Source: Cysteiniphilum marinum (GTDB lineage: Bacteria; Pseudomonadota; Gammaproteobacteria; Francisellales; Francisellaceae). From it: a stretch of 64,000 bases of DNA. Position numbers and translations under genes: made by a program. Shown here piece after piece: positions 57,411-64,000 of the stretch (its first letter is position 1; the number at the start of each line of letters is the position of its first letter). The notes beneath the pieces were generated by a model. The model was not told where the DNA came from. It worked only from the letters and a program-made list of their open reading frames with translations, and searched no databases. The stretch spans positions 62,001 through 126,000 of the forward strand of contig NZ_JACYVZ010000005.1 in assembly GCF_014857925.1 (NCBI RefSeq), written 5' to 3'.

Positions 57411-60400
57411 ATGAGTATTTTATTAACTTTTTTGAAAAATTATGGGTCATCAATTGCAATTGTTGCTGTTATTATTGTGCTGCTCCTTTTTTGGAGAAGG
57501 TATAAGAAATATATTAAAAAATTAGCTAATTTTATTGTCTCAATTTCAAAGGGTATATTTCGTTCATCGACAAAAAATCGCTATCTTAAAGGATTAAGGA
57601 CCTGTCTCAGCAGATTACCTGCAAATGTTTATCCAGGGTTATCCAATAAACAACCTTATTTATTACTTAATTTTGCTCAGGATCAATTTGTAATTGATGA
57701 GACAGGGTTAGGAGAGCTAATTGCGGGAAATAAATCAAGTATTAATAAAGATTCTTGTTTTTATTTATCAAACAATTTTGTTATCCATGAGTTGCATGAT
57801 TTAGATCAAGTTGATTTTGATGCATTAGAAGCATGTTGGTTGAAGATATCTCAAAAAACAAAGCGTATTCCTATTGTTGTCGTTCACGATAAGCTAGATG
57901 ATCTAACACAGAAAAAAGCAATGCTTGTGGCATCTAGCTTAAATATTTTTGCTCAAAAATTAGAAATTCAACCGATTGTGAGCTTGTCATTTTCAATGCA
58001 AAATCTTGAGGGTTATGATGCGTATCAAAAGCTGTCAATGGTCAGTGAATACATCCCGATAAAAACGATTTCGGAAGAGAGAGTTTCAGATGCTAATTTG
58101 ATGGTTAAGGAATGGGTAAAGTTACCATTACAATACTTTGAGCAACATGAAACTGAGATTATCAAGGCAGTCGGTTATAATGTTCAAAAAGTCGGTGAAA
58201 TCCATAACTTCTTACAAAAGGTGCTGACCTATCAAAATAGTGTCGAGCATTACTATGCTGCGATTATATCCAATTCACCACAGAGTATTCGCAATTTACT
58301 ATTATATATGCCGCGTCAAAAAACATCATATCAACAAAATATCTTCAGCTTTGTATTATCAGGTGATAAGAAGGGAATAAATATCAATTATCCTGCGGTT
58401 AGTGGCTATGGTGTTGGTGTTATTGGTGTTGTTTATTCTTCTGTGTTACTTGCAAATGCGATTGGATTTCAAGCACAAGTAGATGATATTTCAAATAATA
58501 TTAATTATGCCGACACGCCTTTAGATATCAGTCAACTCCAAGAAGCATATCGTGATCAGTTGGCATCAGACCCATCAGCATATGGGGTTAGCCTACTACC
58601 GCAATACTATATTACTAAAGTGCTAAATAGGGCGTATAGTCAAGAAATCTTATCCAAGGTGAAAGCACTTATTGCTAAAACACCAACCGAAACAACGCGA
58701 ATTTTAATGTCTTATTTATTCGTGGCAAATCATGATGACGTTAGAAAAATCATTCAACAAAATAAATATGTTTGGCAAGAAATAACTGATTTAAATGCTA
58801 ATGAAATTGATACGGTCTTAAATTATGCGGCTAACTTTGATGCTTCAGATTTGGGGAAAATTGTAAACAGTAATACTTCATTAACAGGTAGCGATAATTA
58901 TACAGTGAAAATTAGCGATGCGTATTTCAAGTATTTATTATCTTCAAGTTCAGTGACGATTAATGATTGGCAGCGATTTATAGAGCAAGAATTTTTGCCT
59001 TTGGTCAAAGTGAATTTGTTGACGTCATTATCACATACAGATAATTGGCTGACACATATGCTTTACCCTCAACAATCACATATTCCATCAATTAAAACAC
59101 AGATTAGCAAATCAGATTACCAGCATTTAAATGATTTAATTCAAGTGAAGTCCTTTAAAAACTATTTGGATTTGCCAAGTACAATTGATTCCTTAAGTCA
59201 GGTTGTTTCCCTGCTCAATAAAACACAATTGATGGTTGGTGATCTTAAAAAACATATGGACTCACCATTACAACAAAAAATGGTTGAAAGCCTTTTAAAG
59301 GCAAGAGTTAACTCCATTAGTGCAATGGTCGTAAGTGCGAATAACTATGACATATTAAAGCAAACACAATCAGATAGTACATTGGTGAGCTTTCAAAATT
59401 ATTCCATTCCCTTGATATATACTAAAGAGGGGCTAGATCAATATGTGGTAAAAATTATTGGTGACTATAAGAAGCTCAGTGCATCGCTTGGGAAACAAGC
59501 TAATATGAATGTGCTTGATACTTGGCAGAAGCAAGTTGTTGATCATTATACCAATCAATATATCGAAACATATACTAACTTAATGTCTAATCTGCTAATG
59601 CAACAATCTAAAGGAGAGCCTCAATACTTAATAGGAATTAAAAACTATTTGACGCAGATAAGTTCTATCCAAGTTTGGCAGTTGATCTATTCATTTTATA
59701 ACGAGAACACTAAAGAGGTGTTAATGAAAGATTATCCCTTCACTAATGAAATTAGCAATCAATTCACTTCTTTAAATGCATTTTTGAGTAATCAGCAGTT
59801 AAGACAGCAATATGTTGATATTTTATCAGAGTTAGCTACTGAATTATCACAGCCGAGTAATGCGATTATAAAAATAACTAAAAATGAGCTAATTGAAGGT
59901 GATAACTCGTATAGTAAAATGTTGTCATCAGTCCTGAAACAGCAGAATATTCCACAATCGCTTATTGACAGTTTGCTATCTCCGGTACATATGGTCGTAA
60001 GGCATGGTGTTAAACTTATTGAGAAACAATTGGCACAAAAATGGCAAAAATTTACTACGGCATTGTCAACTCGATTTGCTAGGATGTATCCATTTTCTCC
60101 GGCTGCAAAGATGACGGTGAATTTAAGAATGTTAAATGATCTGTTGTTGGGGCAGTCAAGTCTATATAAAAGCTACTTTGATTTAGTCTCACCATTTTTA
60201 ATTAAAAATGACAGTGGCGAGTATGTCTGTAAAAAGATCACCTATTTAAATACTTGTCCAATTGATACTGCAGATATTAATGCGATTAACCAATTGCAAT
60301 CACTAATAATAGATTTAGAGGATGCCAAGGGTAATCCGCAGTCACTTCCTGCTGAAATACATATTGATCAATATCGCAATATTACGTCTGAAGGACAGGG

Positions 60401-60710
60401 TATAAAATATGCATTTGTAAATTTTGATAATCAAACATTCTATGGCATCAATACAGATATTGGTTGGCTAAAAGCGAAAATTAACTGGTGGCAGCCACTT
60501 ACCTTAAAAGTAGGAATTATTCTTAATAATGGTCAGGTTTATAATAGCAGTAAAAATTATGTTAATGGTTTTGCACTATTACAGGATTATGCAGCTAATC
60601 AACAAAATGGTAAATGGAAAGTGATGATTCCTAAAACAGGTGTTAATGTTGATATTTCATTAAAATCAGCGACGGTTGATAAGCTATCAATGCTGGCGCA
60701 AGAAATTTAG
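57411..60710 (+). CDS. pdpB: T6SS membrane protein PdpB/IcmF (TssM)
   Basis: The 1099-residue protein has an N-terminal helix (about 10-28), a cytoplasmic domain, a second helix near residues 342-364, then a large periplasmic region, the IcmF/TssM plan. The P-loop expected after the first helices is replaced by KQPYLLLNFAQDQFVID, so there is no Walker A. Length matches Francisella PdpB (about 1093). ATG 57411 is chosen because AGAGG lies 9 bp upstream; ATG 57405 is closer than usual. Confidence 0.92.
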   Translation: MSILLTFLKNYGSSIAIVAVIIVLLLFWRRYKKYIKKLANFIVSISKGIFRSSTKNRYLKGLRTCLSRLPANVYPGLSNKQPYLLLNFAQDQFVIDETGLGELIAGNKSSINKDSCFYLSNNFVIHELHDLDQVDFDALEACWLKISQKTKRIPIVVVHDKLDDLTQKKAMLVASSLNIFAQKLEIQPIVSLSFSMQNLEGYDAYQKLSMVSEYIPIKTISEERVSDANLMVKEWVKLPLQYFEQHETEIIKAVGYNVQKVGEIHNFLQKVLTYQNSVEHYYAAIISNSPQSIRNLLLYMPRQKTSYQQNIFSFVLSGDKKGININYPAVSGYGVGVIGVVYSSVLLANAIGFQAQVDDISNNINYADTPLDISQLQEAYRDQLASDPSAYGVSLLPQYYITKVLNRAYSQEILSKVKALIAKTPTETTRILMSYLFVANHDDVRKIIQQNKYVWQEITDLNANEIDTVLNYAANFDASDLGKIVNSNTSLTGSDNYTVKISDAYFKYLLSSSSVTINDWQRFIEQEFLPLVKVNLLTSLSHTDNWLTHMLYPQQSHIPSIKTQISKSDYQHLNDLIQVKSFKNYLDLPSTIDSLSQVVSLLNKTQLMVGDLKKHMDSPLQQKMVESLLKARVNSISAMVVSANNYDILKQTQSDSTLVSFQNYSIPLIYTKEGLDQYVVKIIGDYKKLSASLGKQANMNVLDTWQKQVVDHYTNQYIETYTNLMSNLLMQQSKGEPQYLIGIKNYLTQISSIQVWQLIYSFYNENTKEVLMKDYPFTNEISNQFTSLNAFLSNQQLRQQYVDILSELATELSQPSNAIIKITKNELIEGDNSYSKMLSSVLKQQNIPQSLIDSLLSPVHMVVRHGVKLIEKQLAQKWQKFTTALSTRFARMYPFSPAAKMTVNLRMLNDLLLGQSSLYKSYFDLVSPFLIKNDSGEYVCKKITYLNTCPIDTADINAINQLQSLIIDLEDAKGNPQSLPAEIHIDQYRNITSEGQGIKYAFVNFDNQTFYGINTDIGWLKAKINWWQPLTLKVGIILNNGQVYNSSKNYVNGFALLQDYAANQQNGKWKVMIPKTGVNVDISLKSATVDKLSMLAQEI

Positions 60711-60748
60711 CACACCATTACAATATTAATTTGAGGTAATTTTATTAT

Positions 60749-61990
60749 ATGAGAAAGTCAATTTTTGCTTTGCTACTTGTTGTTTTTATTGATGCCTTAG
60801 GCATAGGGATATTATTTCCTGTTTTGAGTGCTGTTATTATGAATCCACAAACGCATTTTTTAGCATATGGAACCAGTACAGATACAAGACAGTTATACTA
60901 TGGGATAACCATTGCAATTTTTTTCATTTGTTGGTTTGTAGGCGCAATATACTTGGCTAAAACATCAGATCAAATTGGACGAAAACGTGTGTTACTGATT
61001 TGTTTGGTTGGTCTTTTCATAGGGTATGGATTAACAGGGTTAGCAATTGCGTCTAATAGTTTATTACTTCTTATCGTTGGCAGGGTTGTTGGTGGGATAA
61101 CAGCAGGTAGTCAACCAATTGCGCAGGCCGCCATTATAGATGTAAGCAGCACAGAAGAGCGTACTAAAAATTTAGGATTAATCATGTTTGCATTTTCTTT
61201 GGGGCTTATAGCTGGGCCTATTATTGGAGGAGTGCTATCTGATAAAAGCTTATGCTTATGGTTTAATGATCAGCTTCCCTTTTATCTGACGTTAATATTA
61301 ATTGCTATTAATATTCTAATTCTCTTAATAACTTATCAAGATCAAACAAAGTTGGAAAAAAGTAGTTATTATTTCAAACCAACTGAGATAATAACCCAAT
61401 TTTATGGTGTTTTTAAAAATAAGAATGTTCTCAAGTTATCGGTTGTATTCTTTTTAATGCAAATATCGTTTAATACATTCTACATATTTTTACCAGTCTA
61501 TTTGTACAGGAAGTATCATTATGATGTTTTTATGAATAGTTTGATGATGCTTGTATTAGGAATTGCAATGGCAATTAGTACAATATTTTTAGTTCCATTA
61601 TTCCAAAAACATTTTAAACAAAAGCAGTGTGTGATTATAAATCTATCAGTTATGGCCATAATGCTTCTTTTACTGCTCATTAATTGGAAAAGTTATGACA
61701 TCCTTATATTTGGAGGCGCTTTTATGCTTGCTTTTGGTGTTGCATATACCAATATGTTGGGTATGTTTTCTCATTCAGTTTCAGATAAGAAGCAAGGCTG
61801 GGTAATGGGTGTTACTGTTTCGCTATTTACATCAGGTTCAGCAATTACATCATTATTTGGTGAGAAGTTATTAGATATATCAGTTAATCTTCCTTTTATT
61901 TTGGCGATTATAGTCTTTGTTTTGACTGCTATACTATTATATTTTTTGAATATTGGAAGCTATCTGGTATCGCAACAAGTTAATAATTAA
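60749..61990 (+). CDS. MFS transporter (TetA-like) within T6SS locus
   Basis: The 413-residue protein has 12 helices. The N-terminus IDALGIGILFPVLSAVI and the loop motif AKTSDQIGRKRVLLICLVGLFIGY (motif A) match MFS DHA1/TetA-like proteins, and VGRVVGGITAGSQPIAQAAI is motif B. No substrate is evident. It starts 38 bp after pdpB and so may be expressed with it. Such a gene is not part of the standard Francisella T6SS set. Confidence 0.85.
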   Translation: MRKSIFALLLVVFIDALGIGILFPVLSAVIMNPQTHFLAYGTSTDTRQLYYGITIAIFFICWFVGAIYLAKTSDQIGRKRVLLICLVGLFIGYGLTGLAIASNSLLLLIVGRVVGGITAGSQPIAQAAIIDVSSTEERTKNLGLIMFAFSLGLIAGPIIGGVLSDKSLCLWFNDQLPFYLTLILIAINILILLITYQDQTKLEKSSYYFKPTEIITQFYGVFKNKNVLKLSVVFFLMQISFNTFYIFLPVYLYRKYHYDVFMNSLMMLVLGIAMAISTIFLVPLFQKHFKQKQCVIINLSVMAIMLLLLLINWKSYDILIFGGAFMLAFGVAYTNMLGMFSHSVSDKKQGWVMGVTVSLFTSGSAITSLFGEKLLDISVNLPFILAIIVFVLTAILLYFLNIGSYLVSQQVNN

Positions 61991-62015
61991 ATAGCTCAAA
62001 AGGAAGAAGCTATTT
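61989..62015 (+). terminator. Possible terminator after T6SS MFS gene
   Basis: AAATAGCT (61989-61996) pairs with AGCTATTT (62008-62015), and the stem is followed by T-rich sequence. It would end the plus-strand run from iglB before the convergent CaaX gene. Confidence 0.5.
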
Positions 62016-62105
62016 TGAATCTTGAATATGGGTTTGATATATAATATTTGCTATTGAGTCAAAAATGATCGATACAAATGCTGTCAGTAGCTCTCCCTAT
62101 TGATT

Positions 62106-62669
62106 TCATAGTATAATACAACATAACTTTTTATCTTCTTCCTTATTTTCCAACAGAGATGTTTTGTCAGAAACCAATTTATGTTGAATAGATTTTTTTG
62201 TCGAGAAGTCATAAGTATACACAAGGTTTCCTGATAGATCTCGAAGGTGAATTTCTTTGGAGTTAATGTGGGTTGAAGCCACATTTTTCATTTGAGAGTT
62301 TTCAATCCTTATAATAGTCTGGATTTTAACTTTTGATTGTGAAATTTGATCTTCAAGTTGACTAAATTCAAAGTCACCTAGAGTATCACCAGGACAGCCT
62401 ATTAAAATAGTAACTGGATTAGATGCGGATTTAACTTGAATATCTCTTAGCCATTTATTGAATGTTTTTTTGGTGCCATGATGATAATGTCCAAAAATCA
62501 CATTAGATACAGCAAATACTGCCTTACATCCGTTATAGATACCACCAAAAGCTCCTGCATTGAACCTGTTTGCGTTTCTATCTATTCCAAGCCCATTACC
62601 TGACACAATCTCATCTGATCTTGTTCTATCAAAAACTATACCACAACACATACCAATATAATACTGCAT
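62106..62669 (-). CDS. Unknown protein with C-terminal CaaX box; candidate host-prenylated effector
   Basis: The 187-residue protein has no signal peptide and no domain I know. It ends EEDKKLCCIIL. The last four residues, CIIL, form a CaaX prenylation box with Leu at the end (geranylgeranyl type), preceded by a second Cys and a Lys pair, as in RalA (CCIL). Bacteria do not prenylate proteins, so this suggests host modification. ATG 62669 is preferred, since GGAG lies 6 bp upstream; an ATG 12 bp earlier is possible. It lies inside the T6SS locus on the opposite strand. Confidence 0.65.
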   Translation of the reverse strand: MQYYIGMCCGIVFDRTRSDEIVSGNGLGIDRNANRFNAGAFGGIYNGCKAVFAVSNVIFGHYHHGTKKTFNKWLRDIQVKSASNPVTILIGCPGDTLGDFEFSQLEDQISQSKVKIQTIIRIENSQMKNVASTHINSKEIHLRDLSGNLVYTYDFSTKKSIQHKLVSDKTSLLENKEEDKKLCCIIL

Positions 62670-63049
62670 TAATTTCTCCATAATTATTAATTATTTAAAA
62701 GTATATTAAGATGGCGTATTACCATAAGGATGCTATTTCTACAGCTATTTAAAAATACCAAATCATTTTATAAAAACTCGATAAATGCTTATTCCACCTT
62801 TTTGCAATGAACCAAGCTGCGTATAAAAGAGTTTCTATTAACAATTTGATTTAAAGCAGATCTTGATGTGGTCATGTGGATTCCTTTTTGTGAGCTTATA
62901 TGCTAATGAATGGATATCTGCATATTTTTGCTAAATACCATTTTATCTAGTTTTAGAAAAGCGTATTACCGAATAAATACGGTACTTTTGATGGTGCTAT
63001 ATGAAGGATAATAATGGTGTTCTAAATACGTAATAACTGGAGGATTGCA
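62670..63049. other. T6SS intergenic region ahead of iglE
   Basis: No gene was found in these 380 bp. They are very AT-rich. The single feature seen is the operator and promoter near 62967-63012. The 5' leader of the CaaX gene also lies here and shows no copy of the operator on its side. Confidence 0.5.
62967..63012 (+). promoter_or_regulatory. T6SS operator and promoter of iglE
   Basis: TACCGAATAAATACGGTA (62967-62984) is the same TACCG-N8-CGGTA dyad. GATAAT (63007-63012) follows 22 bp later, about 37 bp before the iglE start. The geometry matches the two sites in the iglD-iglB gap. Confidence 0.65.
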
Positions 63050-63496
63050 GTGAAAAAAAGATTAATAGAGTTTATTAAGTTGCTTGTTCTAGCTTGTAGT
63101 ATTGCATCGCTTTCAGGGTGTTCAATTTTTAGTACAGACAAAATTCCTGATAATAAAGCGCCAGAGCAAACTATGACAATTTCTGTTGGAAAAAATGTTA
63201 ACTCTGGACATAGTTTTTATGTGGTGATTAATACAAATGATGATGTTAAAAATTATATGGCTGAAACTAAAGACAATATCTATCAGCAAATGTTAGATCA
63301 AAAGCTCTTAAGTTATCAGGTTTTTCCTGGACAAGAAAAGAAGATTACAATATCACCAGAGCAAAATAGCAAATATCTGGGTGTTTACTTTTTGGATAAA
63401 GCATTGATAGATGCCGAGCGATGGTCTTATCTATTACCCGTTTCTGGCAAGTCTCACACCTTAAATGTAACAGCTTCCAGTGTGGATATAAATTAG
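63050..63496 (+). CDS. iglE: T6SS lipoprotein IglE (TssJ-like)
   Basis: The 148-residue protein has a lipoprotein signal ending LSGC (Cys near residue 25), then a beta-sandwich-like region (TMTISVGKNVNSGHSFYVVIN, SYQVFPGQEKKITISPEQNSKYLGVYFLD) as in TssJ. IglE in Francisella is an outer-membrane lipoprotein that contacts PdpB. The start is GTG 63050 with GGAGG upstream. It begins a further transcription unit. Confidence 0.85.
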   Translation: MKKRLIEFIKLLVLACSIASLSGCSIFSTDKIPDNKAPEQTMTISVGKNVNSGHSFYVVINTNDDVKNYMAETKDNIYQQMLDQKLLSYQVFPGQEKKITISPEQNSKYLGVYFLDKALIDAERWSYLLPVSGKSHTLNVTASSVDIN

Positions 63497-63508
63497 AGAG
63501 CGCATTAT

Positions 63509-64000
63509 ATGAAAGTGGTGGGCAATGTTACTGATCAAATGCGCGAGCTTTTGAAGCGATATAAAACATATGATGAGTTTGAGGCAGACTCACCCCTTCA
63601 TGATATTGACAAAACGCCTTATAAAATGCTTTTTCATCAAGATAAGCTTCTGACTGCTCTTTCTGCGGATAAGCTTTATCAATGTCCGGATTCAGCAATA
63701 TTTAATCAGTCTTTTGAGGACAAGTATAATTCGGAAAATGTAATTCCAAATCGCCAGAAAAGCGTTGCCAAGGCTATTAAAGATTGTGCAAAAGCCCATG
63801 ATTTAGAGGTTAGAGCGCCTGCAATGCATCATTTGCAAGAAAGTTATCAAGGACTCTCTAGTTATGTGCAAACAATTGGTGGTTATGCTAAGAAGGCACC
63901 TTTAAAGAATCTCCTTGAAGAAGCTGGGAAAAATACAACCATTTTACAGCATCAGATAAAGTCTCATATTGAGTTAGAAAAAAAGCTGACAGAAAAGCCA
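63509..64000 (+). CDS. Partial ORF downstream of iglE, runs off window
   Basis: The ORF starts at ATG 63509, 12 bp after iglE, and stays open to the last base (164 codons). The protein is mostly helical and Lys/Glu-rich with no signal or membrane helix (MKVVGNVTDQMRELLKRYKTYDEF at the start). I do not recognise it. In Francisella, vgrG follows iglE, but this does not resemble the small beta-helical VgrG. It could be a structural or effector protein of the system. Confidence 0.65.
   Translation, partial: MKVVGNVTDQMRELLKRYKTYDEFEADSPLHDIDKTPYKMLFHQDKLLTALSADKLYQCPDSAIFNQSFEDKYNSENVIPNRQKSVAKAIKDCAKAHDLEVRAPAMHHLQESYQGLSSYVQTIGGYAKKAPLKNLLEEAGKNTTILQHQIKSHIELEKKLTEKP

Noticed and set aside
62106-62669. 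Small GTPase (Ras-like) identity for the CaaX protein
   Set aside because: No P-loop, no DxxG and no NKxD motif in the sequence; only the C-terminal box resembles Ras-family proteins.

Overview
The window is AT-rich, gene-dense gammaproteobacterial chromosome. The housekeeping proteins (TolQRAB-Pal, HemDXY, F0F1 ATP synthase) are ordinary gammaproteobacterial ones. The type VI secretion genes, however, are of the Francisella pathogenicity-island type (IglA/B/C/D/E/H/J, DotU, PdpB). Together these point to Francisella or, more likely, a relative in the Fastidiosibacteraceae/Thiotrichales neighbourhood. The species cannot be named from the sequence alone.

Region 1 (1 to about 11,850) is an integrated P4-like element. 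It starts inside a tyrosine integrase and continues with an AlpA-like regulator, an AntA-type antirepressor, a winged-helix protein, an Ash/Icd-like ORF with a perfect inverted repeat, a Toprim primase-like protein, a RepA-like helicase and a dense TGCAAC iteron cluster that is probably the replication origin. A Mor-like regulator follows. Cargo on the minus strand is a membrane protein, a small unknown, a predicted PD-(D/E)XK nuclease, a lipoprotein and a HigBA toxin-antitoxin pair. A tRNA-3'-end-like sequence at 11826-11844 is a candidate attR. Several non-coding structures (tandem hairpins, a 100-nt foldable segment, a 36-bp repeat pair around a hairpin) lie in this element.

Region 2 (12,180 to 47,191) is core genome: purD, murG, trpR, pcm, a TolC protein, sufE, hemD-hemX-hemY, gloB, mazG, the tolQRAB-pal-cpoB envelope operon, a two-component system with an MFS-like protein, an SPFH/NfeD pair, gltX and the full atpIBEFHAGDC operon. 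The atpB-atpE gap carries nine tandem copies of a 7-bp unit. Two transporters (MFS, TehA-like), a LysR regulator and glpX follow. A repeat element occurs on both sides of the MFS gene.

Region 3 (47,472 to 64,000) is a Francisella-type T6SS locus. A LuxR-type regulator converges on the baseplate genes iglJ(TssG), iglH(TssF) and iglD(TssK). Divergent from iglD run iglB(TssC), iglC(Hcp-like), iglA(TssB), dotU(TssL), a PdpA/VgrG-like spike hub, pdpB(TssM) and an MFS transporter. Next come a minus-strand unknown ending in a eukaryotic-type CaaX box (CIIL), the lipoprotein iglE(TssJ) and an unfinished ORF. I found an 18-bp palindrome, TACCG-N8-CGGTA, ahead of all three T6SS transcription units. Each copy sits 21-22 bp upstream of a -10-like hexamer, the geometry of a LuxR-type activator site, so the neighbouring LuxR protein is the obvious candidate activator. 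The operator regulon and the CaaX protein are the most novel observations here.
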